A stretch of 64,000 bases of DNA, taken from the NCBI RefSeq assembly GCF_964204645.1, contig NC_134031.1:18287307-18351306 (forward strand). The letters run 5' to 3'. The translations under genes and the position numbers were made by a program. The stretch's first letter is position 1. Each line of letters begins with the position of its first letter. Source of the stretch: Tubulanus polymorphus (taxonomy: Eukaryota; Nemertea; Palaeonemertea; Tubulaniformes; Tubulanidae). This document shows, one piece after another, positions 32,498 through 42,745 of the stretch. The notes beneath the pieces were generated by a model. It was not told the DNA's origin. It saw nothing but the letters and a program-made list of their open reading frames with translations, and did not search any database.

Positions 32498-35400
32498 CTA
32501 CAAAAAAAAAACAGCCGATGATTGTTATGTTGATATCCTGTAAAACAAAGTGCAGTATATTTTGTTCTCTTCATAGTCGTAGTAGAAGGAATGCATTCTG
32601 GCTTGAGTCTACAATTCAAAAACTGAGATGAATCAGGTAAGCAGGTTATAGGCGCTCCATATGAAAACTAACAGTATTTCGACATTCAGTTCCAGTTAAC
32701 TTCAATTGAAATCAGTTCATCTCATATACGAGTCTAATCTCCACTAAGAACAAGAACAGCGTTAACGAAGGATCTTACTGCTAACAGATGTTAAGGGTAT
32801 GGGAAACTAATGATCTTCAATGTTGTGAATTAAATAACAGTACAATGAAGCAGTTTTTAGTTCTAGCCCATGAATGGAATACAAATCTGGGCCCGGTTAT
32901 TCACTCTTCATCGTTAAATCGGGCCTTGAATTTCACTCACTGTTTTCATCATATTCCACGTCTATTAAGTAAAGCCCGTGTGCGGGACAACTCGTGATCA
33001 TGTGATGTCCTTGATACATGTGCGGTTTCTTTAAAGACATCTTCAGTTCATCCAACGAGAAATAACCACGAGCGACGTTTAAAACAGCGCAAACCATCTT
33101 ACGCACCTGCATGGAAACAACAACATCAGATCAAGGTTAACCCTTTCAGTGCGGTGTATAAATCAGTGATAGATTTTGCGAGTACACCGCACTGCGGTGG
33201 GTTGATGTTATTAGTAATTAGTAATTATCTCCCTTGAAAAATGGCAGCACTTGTCAAACATAGTGAAATACTAGTAACTAACCATACACCGCACCGCGGT
33301 GTATACGCACTATAGTGGTATGCCAGTTCTTTAACACACTAGGGTGGAGTTTTTAAAGATTTTCAAATTATCTCTAGCACTATAGGGTATTTATCAACTA
33401 GTCAGCACTGAAAGGGTTAAGACGCGTTTAAATCAGTCCGATTCCGGAATTCTCTTATGGTGTTTTTTTAACGGAATGGTTAAATCTAATAGATGTGTCC
33501 CGTAGAGAGTTCGTAATCCAGAATCGTCATTTCTTAACTGGAATACCTCAGATGAAATTGAGTTGCTTTCAATTGACTCAAACTTCACCGAATTGAACAC
33601 TTGTTTTTACCAGTAATTTTGATACTCGATTACAACTATTTACCGAATAAAACAGATATTTGTCGTACCTGTCGATATAAGAATGAGGATCCGTTAAAGA
33701 TGAGATCGATATTAACGTGTTTATCTCGTCCTAGTCTGTTATATTCCTCCATGAATAGCGACCCGTATTGGAAATAAGTGCGTAGATTCTTGACGCGGCT
33801 CTGCCACGGCTGAACGTTTCGTTTCGTCGAGAACGCGTAGAAATTGTGTCTGCCGTTTAGAACCGCGAGAGCTGCCTTCGCTTTCTCCGGGTCAAACGGT
33901 GGACTGAAAATAAATAGATACAGCATAATTACCGGCAGTCCGCAACTGCTCCCCTTCAGCCTAGAACCAGCTCTAAAACACCCCCTTCAGCCTGGAACCA
34001 GCTCTGAAACACCCCCTTCAGCCTGGAACCAGCTCTAAAACAAACATCCCCTTCAGCCTGGAACCAGCTCTGAAACACCCTTCAGCCTAGAACCAGCTCT
34101 AAAACAAACATCCCCTTCAGCCTGGAATCAGCTCTGAAATATTTATCTTTGAAGTTTGGGTGATCAGTTTTTGAAAGTGAGCTGATAAAATATCTAATGA
34201 TTGATTTATGGTTCACGTTCAATTTGAGATGTCACGGATGAAGTCCTGAACACATGTGAATTGTGGACGACCAGTTTGTGAAAGTGTGCTGATAAAATAT
34301 CTTATGTCTGGTGTTTGTAGTTTATTTTCAATAAAAGATTTTTCAGGTGATGCTCTGAACACATTTGAAGTGTGAACGATCAAAAATTGGAAGATTGATG
34401 AACAAGTATTGAATATGTGAGGGGATGCAGGTGCTTAGAATTACATAATGAATATATATACTTACAATACTATGTGTGAAGACATGTAGTCAAACGGAGT
34501 AAAAGGATGCGTCCACTGACCGTGAAGTGAGTTATCATGTAATACTGCGAGTTTATAAACATACGTTCGACTGATCGCGTCAAATCTCGAGTGAAAATCA
34601 TCGGGAACTCGTCTTACTTTCAACGCCCTGAAAATAATCAATCAATTACTAACATAAAGCGCCCTATTTTCACTTCGACATTTCCTATTTTACTATGACA
34701 TCATGAATTACAGATGTATACACAAACCTGATTGGTTCCTCCGCGTGGTGGAAAAATGCGTTCAGTCCACGACATAATAAATCCGGATCGAATTCTACAT
34801 CGGGTTCATCTCTGAAATAGAAATCAATTATGACACAAATGGCATACTTCTCTACCGTAGCCGAAGACGAATTTTTTTTTTTCTTTTTAACACCCTCAAC
34901 CCGCTAAGCGCCACACAGGGCATTATAAGCAGGTTCGATGTTTCTTTTTCCGAATCGGGGAGAGACCAGAGAAGAACCTTCAACCAAGAAACTCTGTCGC
35001 CACCAGGGTTTGAACCCATAAACCCTGGATTGACGAGACTAGTGACTGGCGGCTTAAACCACTTGGCGACTGCGCCGCTCCAAAGACGAATTAAGCCTAA
35101 GAAACATTTTGATTCCACCAGTTCCACTTCCATTTCAAGGGCAGGGTTCGAAATAACTCAAAACGCTACAAAGTCCCCAAGAACAGACACATGGGTTCTG
35201 GGAGGGGGCTGTGGGGAGGAGCGGGGAGTCAGACTTACGGATGTATTAGATCACAATGTACAGTATTACACAATGAATGAACTCCGGCGTCAGTTCTACT
35301 CGACGTAACAACTTTAAAATCATTCGCCGGCTTAAAAATATTCAGAGCGTCCTGAAAAAATGAAGATACGACTCAATAGATGGAAAATCCACCAGCACTT

Positions 35401-35823
35401 AGAGTAAGAGAGGAGGATGCAAATACGAGACGAGATCTAACTAAGCGCTTACCTCAATAACCCCAACTACTGTATGAGGGGAATACGCCTTTCCGTACTT
35501 CAGATAAGAAGGCAATCCTGATTTTTGAACACCACTTTTAGTTGTGAATAAAACAGACAGAATTAGAATACGACTTACTTTTCCTAGGTGAAAACAGGAC
35601 ATATCACCCTAGGAAAAGAATGAGATACAGTCGACTTCTTTCGATACTTAGTGCAATTATTACAACTTTTAGGCCCGATTTAAAGCATTTACACTTAATA
35701 GAAAGTTTATTCGTGATAAAAAACGATGGATACATTATATAGCTTTCAGATTTAGCAGATAAAATGAGAATCTGACCTGTATTTTGAGCCTATGTAGGAA
35801 AAATAGATTAAAAATCTTCCCAT
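32307..35823 (-). CDS. PUSL1: tRNA pseudouridine synthase-like 1
   Basis: TruA-family pseudouridine synthase, predicted to isomerise uridine in RNA. Eight exons, 5' to 3': 35823-35777, 35534-35453, 35351-35239, 34811-34728, 34627-34466, 33903-33669, 33106-32941, 32497-32307. They sum to 1080 nt (359 residues plus stop) with every junction in frame. Start MGRFLIYFSYIGSKYSGVQ is the typical N-terminal strand. SSRTDAGVHSL near residue 65 carries the catalytic Asp, GRHNFYAFS is the usual loop, and NGSSFLYRQVRKMV the core helix. ITSCPAHGLYL is the conserved C-terminal strand. An acidic tail of about 60 residues follows it. No obvious mitochondrial presequence. A SINE and a MITE sit in its introns. 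Confidence 0.92.
32941..33106 (-). CDS. PUSL1: PUSL1 exon 7
   Basis: Acceptor CATGCAG, donor GTGAGT. VRKMVCAVLNVARGYFS then ITSCPAHGLYLIDVEYDEN. Confidence 0.9.
33137..33420. mobile_element. piggyBac-like MITE, copy 3
   Basis: TTAA on both sides and well preserved inverted ends CCCTTTCAGTGC / GCACTGAAAGGG. Internal sequence is the reverse orientation of copy 1. Inside a PUSL1 intron. Confidence 0.78.
33669..33903 (-). CDS. PUSL1: PUSL1 exon 6
   Basis: Phase 2 in, 0 out; donor GTACGA. LNGRHNFYAFS and LIFNGSSFLYRQ. Confidence 0.92.
33945..34140 (+). repeat. Minisatellite in PUSL1 intron, about 32-37-bp unit
   Basis: About six copies of CCCCTTCAGCCTGGAACCAG followed by CTCTGAAACA or CTCTAAAACAAACAT. 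Confidence 0.85.
34466..34627 (-). CDS. PUSL1: PUSL1 exon 5
   Basis: Acceptor ATTTTCAG, donor GTAAGT. VPDDFHSRFDAISRTYVYKL, the usual FDA...R.Y.Y block. Confidence 0.9.
34728..34811 (-). CDS. PUSL1: PUSL1 exon 4
   Basis: Acceptor TATTTCAG, donor GTTTGT. DEPDVEFDPDLLCRGLNAFF. Phase 2-2. Confidence 0.88.
34868..35090 (-). mobile_element. tRNA-derived SINE
   Basis: On the minus strand it begins GGAGCGGCGCAGTCGCCAAG (tRNA 5' end and A box) and then has GGGTTCAAACCCTGG (B box). A tRNA-unrelated body follows, ending in an A-rich tail (plus-strand T/C run at 34872-34889). The long variable region suggests a Ser/Leu-type tRNA ancestor. Intronic in PUSL1. Confidence 0.75.
35239..35351 (-). CDS. PUSL1: PUSL1 exon 3 (catalytic Asp)
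   Basis: Acceptor TTTTTCAG, donor GTAAGT. Holds VVTSSRTDAGVHSLCNTV with the catalytic aspartate of the family. Confidence 0.92.
35453..35534 (-). CDS. PUSL1: PUSL1 exon 2
   Basis: Acceptor ACTAAAAG, donor GTAAGC. GVQKSGLPSYLKYGKAYS then VVGVIE. Confidence 0.87.
35777..35823 (-). CDS. PUSL1: PUSL1 exon 1
   Basis: ATG at 35823-35821. Reads MGRFLIYFSYIGSKY and ends in phase 2 before donor GTCAGA. Too short for ordinary ORF calling; the joined YIGSKYSGVQK motif identifies it. Confidence 0.85.
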
Positions 35824-36651
35824 GTTTACAGTTGAGGATATTTCACAGCCGCCATAGACAATTGAATTCAATTAAGATATATTGCTTCCAAGAGAGGGGC
35901 ATCCTCGCTTGCCAGGGTTAGATAGCCTCCTTCGCCGAAGCCTCGGTGTCACTTTGAGTTGGAAACTTGGGACCTCCCTGTACACATGCTCTATCCACAA
36001 TCAGGGTTCTCTGAATCAGGCATCAGCAACTGAGTTCAAAACCTGATCACCCATTTTCAGCGTGGTAAAGAATTCTTCTCCATTTCGGCGGGCCCCGGCC
36101 ACGGCACTGAAACGGCCGAACACCGAACACTGAAAACACTCAAACCCAGTGATAATGATTGAGAATCTAGTCCTGATGCTGCTGAATAGAGGATGAACAG
36201 GGATGTCCCGGGTTCGAACCTGTTATTGACACTAATGCTGGCATGCTTCAGGGTGCGGCTCAGGAAATTCCGCAGCTGTGCCGAAGGCCACCTCGATTAG
36301 AAATTCGAAAATATCTATTCGAAAAGTGCCAATCTCTGTCTTGACAAAAAGGCAACAAAGCAGAAAGCAGGGGTCCGGACCCCCCAAAAAATCATCCACC
36401 ACTGGCTTGCTTGGTGACGTGAAACCGGTACCAACAAACAAATCGATCTGGTTATTCGTAAAATCAAACCCTGAAGGACAGGAGTGAGGGTTTACTGCGG
36501 TATTGAAACTCGGTAAACCAATCAGAAAACAGCTGTTTAAATCATCATGTAAAAGCCTCAGTAGTTTTATTATGCATTATTTTCTATGCTACGTGCTGAA
36601 GGATTCAATACTATATAATTTAATTAATTTTCTACCGGCGAGGCGGGCAAC
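35824..36651. other. Divergent intergenic region, PUSL1 / KGGG gene 1
   Basis: 829 bp between two divergent start codons, so it should contain both promoters. Much of 35880-36240 looks repeat-derived: it includes the tRNA B-box-like GGGTTCGAACCTG near 36209. No clear TATA box seen. Confidence 0.45.
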
Positions 36652-36709
36652 ATGGCCGCATCAAGTCTGTGGATATTAAGCTTTCTGCTGTTAGTTATAA
36701 TCATAATAG
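36652..36709 (+). CDS. KGGG gene 1, exon 1 (signal peptide)
   Basis: 58 nt; ATG in GGGCAACATGG context; donor GTATGG. Same length and sequence pattern as exon 1 of the paralog at 40270. Confidence 0.83.
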
Positions 36710-38704
36710 GTATGGATATCAGTGATTTGTAATGTATTATCAAACCTACGATAAACAATAGAATATACAGTTAACCTCGCCTAACTCGGATAAAATGGAA
36801 GTTAGGATAAGAAAAATAAGTTATAGGAAATCACAAAAAAATTCGTTTTTTTGTCCAAGTTATAGTCATGAGTTGCCCGATGACCGAGTATGTGGGTGAG
36901 GCTTACTGTACGAAGATATCTGATGGCGTGAAACATATCCATGCAACGAAATCAATTTTTTAAGAGAAGCCACAGGTGCATTGGAAACATTGAGCATGAA
37001 CCAGTTCTAACACGCTTATCCGATAACTGTGGAATCGGATCCAGTTAGAAATCAGTATTATTCTCCACGTCTCTCAAAAAGTACTCGTGGCGTCCAGTTT
37101 AAAGTGTTGTTGTATTGTTATTATGTGATGTATTTTACAGCTGAAGTCTCGTCTGCCCCTGCGATTCAATCAGTCCAGCAGGCGGCTCATAATGTTTTGA
37201 ATAACAACCGAGTTGTCGATACGGCCGCAATCGATAATGCTATTAAATCTGGAAAAGGAATACAAGGAATAGTTGATGCATATGGTAACTATATCTTCCT
37301 GTTATGTATCGCGTTAAAGACCGTTCAATTAGTGCGTATGCACGATAGGGAGGGAGGGAAGTCAGTGAAAATGTAACCTAAATGCGCATGGGGAGGGAGG
37401 CGTCTAAACAGGCCTAGTCCGTACGCACCACTTGATACCTTTTTTTGTTACAGCATTGAATAACAATATTGTGCTATAAGGCTAAAAACGGATACCTTGT
37501 TTCTAATATCTACTTAGCTTTAAGTTGACCCGGCCGGTCGCCCGTCTGCCCGATAGATGACTTTTTTCAAAATCATAATCAATTTTACCATAACAGGCCC
37601 AGCAGCTATAGAAATTGAACTGATAACAAATTTCATTGCATTTTACAAAACGACCCGGCCAATTAGGAGAAATAAGGTATCATTTATCATTTTCTTATCT
37701 CAATAAAATACGAACCTTTTTGACGAAATTTTGTGTTGAAAAATACGTACATCATTAATCTTCGCAATTGAATAAATATTGCATATTTGGTTTCACAAAT
37801 ACAACGGTAGTTACCATTAATAACAGGAGCGGCTATTTTTGGCTAATTCGTACTAATTGAACGATCCCTTACTCGGACTTTTGACCAACTCAGACCAATT
37901 TTGCCGGTCACTGTTTTGCGAATCAGGCGAATCAGGCATTTACTGTAATTTTCTTTATATCGCGGTGTCGGTGAGAGGTGAGAGTTAACGAAGTTTATCA
38001 GAAACACTATGACTATAATAGATCACCTGCAGGGTCCAATGTATTTAGGAGTCTACAGGCTCTGGACCACTTCTGAGCGACCCTCACAGTTCATGTATTA
38101 TGGATATAAAATCAATCAGATCTATACTTTTTCTTCAGCAGGTAAACAACCCGGTAAAGGAGGTGGCAAAGGAGGTGGCAAAGGAGGCGGCAAAGGAGGC
38201 GGCAAAGGAGGCGGCAAAGGAGGTGGCAAAGGAGGACAAACTACGACACCAGCTATGACTGCCTTTCCGACTACAACTATTTCGTCCAGTAGCATCACTG
38301 AAAAACAGCAACCTTCATCGTCAGCAACTCAGAAATACACTACAACCGCTACAACAGCTACTAATGAAACTACCTTTCCCACTACATCTACCACTTTCAG
38401 TAGTTTCACTACCAAACAACCCCAAACAACAGCTAGAACTAGCACTGAACACCAGTCTACATCAACACCTAACCAAATAGATACTACTACGATAACTAAC
38501 ACTAAAACTATCTTTCCGACTACGACTTCTACTTCCAGTAGTTTCACTTCAAATCAACCCCTAACAACAACTAGTACTAACTATCAGTCTACATCAGTCT
38601 ACATCTCACCAGAAATCGGTAACCATGCTTCTTCACTTTCCTTCTGCTTAACACTGACTCTTATCGTCTGCGCTACTTTTGTTGTTGTGTTTCTTATAGA
38701 TTAG
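36652..38704 (+). CDS. KGGG-repeat secreted protein, paralog 1 (unrecognised family)
   Basis: Three exons: 36652-36709, 37141-37284, 38139-38704, all joined in phase 1; 768 nt, 255 residues plus stop. Exon 1 is a signal peptide (MAASSLWILSFLLLVIIII). Exon 2 gives a short mature N-terminus with SSAPAIQSVQQAAHNVL and NNNRVVDTAAID. Exon 3 has six KGGG repeats, a long Thr/Ser-rich stretch likely to be O-glycosylated, and the hydrophobic C-terminus SLSFCLTLTLIVCATFVVVF. That tail suggests a GPI-attachment signal or a terminal membrane anchor. Probably a cell-surface mucin-like protein. Function unknown. Its paralog is 3.6 kb downstream. Confidence 0.82.
36766..36910. mobile_element. MITE with TACAGTTAACCTCG ends
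   Basis: 145 bp with imperfect inverted ends (TACAGTTAACCTCGCC / GGTGAGGCTTACTGTA) and TA borders. Inside intron 1 of KGGG gene 1. Same broad family as 43620-43806. Confidence 0.6.
37141..37284 (+). CDS. KGGG gene 1, exon 2
   Basis: Acceptor TTTTACAG, donor GTAACT, phase 1-1. Contains VVDTAA, which is conserved in the paralog. Confidence 0.8.
38139..38704 (+). CDS. KGGG gene 1, exon 3
   Basis: Acceptor TTCTTCAGCAG is a NAGNAG pair, so it may start at 38139 or 38142. Encodes the KGGG repeats, Thr/Ser-rich region and hydrophobic C-terminus; TAG at 38702-38704. Confidence 0.85.
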
Positions 38705-39616
38705 AAATACGGAGTCAGTTCCATGAGCCAGTTCAGCCATACGCCAATTCGACAGTTCTCGTGGAGCTAGATCCACAGTTCTAGATACAGTTCCTGATCT
38801 GAACTATGGAACCGGACCCTAACAAGTAGCGATATTGTATGGTTTGTTTCGTGATTTCATATATATGTTAAAAGCTCGGAAATGAATGTTGCAAAAAATG
38901 GATAACTTAAGTCTTTCAGCTGAAAATGAAATAATCAACTCTATATTCAACTATAAATACGCCTCGATTTGCATTTATTCTGTTAAGGAGAACAAACCGA
39001 ACTATAACAGCTCAGTTTTTTCCTAATCGTTTCAAATCGATCCAAGCTGTACGCTCTAGATTGCGGTTTATTCCCACAATTAATGGCGACCTCTAAAATC
39101 AATACGGGACGCACCTGTTACGGTATTGAATTAAGGAATTGTTTTTGTCTTTTTCTCGATAATAGTTCATATTGAATTGAGAGAGAGTTTTTAATGGTAA
39201 TGTGTTACAAACATATTTTCTATACGAGCAATTTTATAAAGCATATTGATAATACAATATGCCCACGTATAGATAGATGTATGCTCAAAACGTATTGTTC
39301 ACGTCATAATGGACGTCAGATGGCCGTCAACTGTCACTCTTATTCAGTTGACTGCTTGACCGTGGGGTCCAATACAACGCGCAGTGACGTCACGCGCATT
39401 ACCCCCTGTTTCGCTCCCGACAGGTGTGGTGGTTTGTAAGGGAACTTAATCAAAAGAAATCTACCAATCAAATGAATAACAGGGTCAATCCACAATTATT
39501 TAAAATTTAAAAAATTATTTAAGATTTTAATTATTCAATATTTAAAAAAAAACCGTGCGAAACAAATGTAATGATGATTTGAGATGTGCACGGACTAGTA
39601 CGGAAAGTTGTCTTAC
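38705..39616. other. Intergenic, no gene seen
   Basis: Downstream of KGGG gene 1. Holds AACTGTGGAACCGG-type dispersed repeat words near 38760-38820 and otherwise no coding signal. Confidence 0.5.
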
Positions 39617-40072
39617 AGTCGTCGGAAGCTAAATCACATCCGGACATCCAGCCTTTGACCCAGTTGCACCGTCATGGGTAAAGTGGTCGAAAAATGTTAC
39701 GACTAGTCTTGTTAGACTAGTTGTGCGATTGGCTATAGAACTAAAAGGAGTGAAGATTGGTCTTGTTGTTAGATTGATTATGGAACCAAAATGTAAGATT
39801 AGCTATAGAACCAAAATGAGCTTAAACGTCTTAAGTTGTTAGATTGGTTTTTGAAACAAAATGATCTTAGGAGAAATCTTAATGACTGTGCAACTGGGTC
39901 ATGGGTCCAACTTTAACCTTTACAACAAATACATTTAATCTAAGTTTGAATCCGTCACAGATTTCTGCGGTCGTCCGCATATGGTGCCTGGTCTGGTGTT
40001 ATGACCTGCGTATGTTCGATCGGGTAATCGGGTATCATAAAATAGAAATTTGAGATATCCTGTGGACGTCAT
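39617..40072 (-). pseudogene. Broken CUB-domain exon, interrupted by a MITE
   Basis: Minus strand: acceptor TTCTTCTACAG, then GYLKFLFYDTRLPDRTY and TICGRPQKSVTDSN, which fit the middle of a CUB domain. The reading is cut by a 244-bp inverted-repeat element at 39900-39657. Beyond it, a stretch ending GCDLASDD runs into donor GTAAG. It aligns with the end of the CUB2 exon of the gene at 45255 (GFDLTFIE then GTAAG). Without the insert the exon would be about 212 nt, close to the 193 nt of that exon. Read as a dead exon, described only as broken. Confidence 0.55.
39657..39900. mobile_element. MITE with GACCCAGTTGCAC ends
   Basis: Perfect 13-bp inverted ends GACCCAGTTGCAC / GTGCAACTGGGTC. The interior repeats GATTGGCTATAGAACCAAAA-type words also seen at 16690-16800, 19590-19770, 24180-24290 and 58330-58410, so this is a dispersed family. 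Confidence 0.7.
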
Positions 40073-40269
40073 CTGTAGAAGAACAGTCGCGCATTTGAAA
40101 ACAAAATAGATGAAATCAACGAATGGATGACCGAGTCGACTGCGCTGCTCGGTGCGAACACTGCAATCAATCTCCAAAAACATCTGTTTTATGAAGTGTC
40201 CTATAAGTGGTCTGCATTAACGTTACACGCGTTAGAGGTTTATTATTCATATTTTACCAAGTCGCCAAC

Positions 40270-40327
40270 ATGGCTGCATCCAGACTGTGGATATGTTGTT
40301 TTCTGTTATTGGTATTAGTTATAATCG
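40270..40327 (+). CDS. KGGG gene 2, exon 1 (signal peptide)
   Basis: 58 nt, ATG in GCCAACATGG context, donor GTAAAT; mirrors exon 1 of paralog 1. Confidence 0.83.
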
Positions 40328-41622
40328 GTAAATGTTCTTACTTATTAATCATTTCTATCTAATATTCGCTTCTTAAATATTTGTAAATGGTTTTTTAACA
40401 TAATATTGATTCTATGATGTGTTTGAATTTTAATGATATATTCTGCCGTCTTCTGTATACTGCTTTTTGGTAAATTTGGTAAAGTTCACGAATTTCCCTT
40501 TAGACTAGTTTGTAAAACAGCGATTTTTTAACTGTCAGATTATTTACACGTAAAACCCTTCCGTTTACAAATTCATTATAAGTCTCCTAGCGAACAGTTA
40601 AATTATGAAAGTTAGGAGGTTCCTTCTCAGGTACCTATCTTTTTTGATTTTATAAAGATTTTTGTGAATTTTCATACTCTATTCCGCCTCTCTAGACTGC
40701 CATTTGATGAGTTTTGTAAAATACAAGTATTTCCCATCAGAACAGTTTGTAAAACAGTGAAGTTTAAAACCCAAAATTTCAAATATTAAAAGCGAATTTT
40801 ATTTATCAAAATCAAAATCAAACGATACGACGCTTCGAACTCTTACTAGAGATCATCGTCAGATGTCTGTGATAATCTATACTACACTGTAAAACTCATT
40901 CAAAGATGATTACGTATTTCTTCATACAAATTATGTATATATTTATATTTCTGTATGAGTAGCCGTATCGTCAGCACCGCATTCATCGAACAATCAGGCG
41001 GCTAATGTTGTTGGAAATGGTAAAGTCGTAGACACGGCAGCAGCAGCTCGTCAACCAAAAGGTATGATAAGAGATGGTTCCATCATTTTCGGTAAAGCTG
41101 GCTCTCTAAAATCAGTTCATTTTCGATGTTTTAACTGGATTATGTAGATATATATATATAGCGCGGATACCAACCCCCGCGTCATATTGGCCTGGTCAAA
41201 TGTGACCTTTCTATTCGGTTAGACGCTTGCGTTTGACGGCCAGTATGGCGTCACGATTATGTGCAACCTCCATATCTATTTTATCGTTCAGGATTATTTT
41301 GGTTCAATTTTTATACGAAGTAAATTTGGATCAATTTCTATTCGCAATTCTTGTAGCTAAGAAAAAGAAAGGCGGTGGAAGAGGCTGGGGAGGAGGCAAA
41401 GGAGGTGGAAAAGGAGGCGGCAAAGGAGGTGGAAAAGGAGGTGGCAAAGGAGGAAAGAAGACTACCACAACTACAACTACCACTACAACTGTTGCTACAA
41501 CTACTAAAAATGTGCCGCCAACAGCATTACCGCAAGTAGACCCGAATCGCGCCACATCGCTCGCATTCAGCTCATCGCTGGCTCTCGTCATTAGCGCAAC
41601 CGTCGTCTTCCTCTTCAACTAA
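40270..41622 (+). CDS. KGGG-repeat secreted protein, paralog 2 (unrecognised family)
   Basis: Three exons: 40270-40327, 40963-41061, 41357-41622, all joined in phase 1; 423 nt, 140 residues plus stop. Signal peptide MAASRLWICCFLLLVLVII. Short mature N-terminus with SSAPHSSNNQAANVV and KVVDTAA. Then a Lys/Gly segment (KKKKGGGRGWGGG followed by KGGG units), ten threonines in a row, and the tail SLAFSSSLALVISATVVFLF as a likely GPI signal. Intron positions and phases match paralog 1, so they arose by duplication. Shorter mucin-like part than paralog 1. Function unknown; extracellular matrix, adhesive, mineralisation or defence roles are all possible. Confidence 0.82.
40805..40885 (-). other. CTGACGA-hairpin-CGAAG motif, retroelement-like
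   Basis: Minus strand reads CATCTGACGATGATCTCTAG then TAAGAGTTCGAAGCGTCG, the same layout as the motif at 30057-30087. In intron 1 of KGGG gene 2. Possibly a decayed retroelement end. Confidence 0.4.
40963..41061 (+). CDS. KGGG gene 2, exon 2
   Basis: Acceptor ATGAGTAG, donor GTATGA, phase 1-1. Carries VVDTAAAARQPK. Confidence 0.8.
41357..41622 (+). CDS. KGGG gene 2, exon 3
   Basis: Acceptor CTTGTAG. Lys/Gly repeats, poly-Thr, hydrophobic tail; TAA at 41620-41622. Confidence 0.85.
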
Positions 41623-42249
41623 AACTATTTCATTTCAAAAATATTAACCTTTGATAAGTCATCATTTTTTGTCCATCATAGAAAAAGATCGTGTTCGTTT
41701 CGAGTGTGTTTGAAATATCTTTACGAAATGAAATGTTTGAAATTGCGATGTAAAATATCTTTACTGGGAATCTGTTGAAAGCTCTTCTTATTTGGCGTGA
41801 TAATATAAAATAACAAACTTTCCAATAATCTAATATACTTTTCCTCCTGTTGGTTTCGAGGTGATTTTTATATCTTCAGATCGTTTCAAATCGAACCCCA
41901 GCTGTTCAATAGTATTGGAGTTGTCGTCTGGGTCTCATTTCCTGAATTCACGTGACATTAAATATAGAATCGATACCGGATGTATACATCTGCTAACATA
42001 TCGAATATTGGGGGATTAGTTTCTTTTTTACTTATTGTTGAAAATATCAATTATGTTAAAGAAGATGATCTGATTTTCTATACAGGTAGGACCAGTTCGT
42101 TAGCGGTTTAAGTTTGACTTTAATATATAAGATTAGTGTTCATTTATTAGTGCCAGAACTGTAGAATACTGTATAACCGGGTCCGGGATGACATTGCCTG
42201 AAATAGAATGCTAATGAGGGATACGATGAATGGGAAGTGAGAGAGGAGA
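41623..42249. other. Intergenic, nothing recognised
   Basis: 3' flank of KGGG gene 2. No coding or structured signal seen before the minisatellite. Confidence 0.5.
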
Positions 42250-42620
42250 GTGGAAAGACGGCTCAGCGCTGGTAGCGTGGATGAGGACACGAGACGAGTC
42301 AGCGCTGGTAGCGTGGATGAGGACACGAGACGAGTCAGCGCTCGTAGCGTGGATGAGCACACGAGACGAGTCAGCGCCGGTAGCGTGGATGAGGACACGA
42401 GACGAGTCAGCGCTCGTAGCGTGGATGAGGACACGAGACGAGTCAGCGCCGGTAGCGTGGATGAGGACACGAGACGAGTCAGCGCCGGTAGCGTGGATGA
42501 GGACACGAGACGAGTCAGCGCCGGTAGCGTGGATGAGGACACGAGACGAGTCAGCGCTGGTAGCGTGGATGAGGACACGAGACGAGTCAGCGCTGGTAGC
42601 GTGGATGAGGACACGAGACG
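42250..42620 (+). repeat. 36-bp minisatellite, about ten copies
   Basis: Unit GGTAGCGTGGATGAGGACAC GAGACGAGTCAGCGCT with few changes. Because 36 is a multiple of three, long frames stay open on both strands; these are not genes. The unit contains a tRNA A-box-like GGCTCAGCGCTGGTAGCG at its edges. Confidence 0.92.
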
Positions 42621-42621
42621 G

Positions 42622-42745
42622 CTCAGCACCATCCTCCCACGGCAGGGATTCGAACCTGATGGCATCGCTACACTCAGCCACGGCATGTACCGGGGCAATC
42701 TCGATGCCATCGGGTTCGAATCCCTGCCGGGGGAGGATGGCTCAG
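42622..42745. repeat. Large inverted repeat with tRNA-like B boxes
   Basis: Arms 42622-42667 and 42702-42745 are imperfect reverse complements. Each holds GGTTCGAATCCCTGCC or its near complement, a pol III B-box-like word. A partial minisatellite unit follows. Looks like two head-to-head tRNA-derived sequences. Confidence 0.65.

Noticed and set aside
34920-35085. Genuine tRNA gene on the minus strand
   Set aside because: A and B boxes are present, but the acceptor stem does not close and an A-rich SINE tail follows.
41331-41618. Minus-strand proline-rich frame PPPFPPPLPPP
   Set aside because: Antisense shadow of the KGGG repeats.
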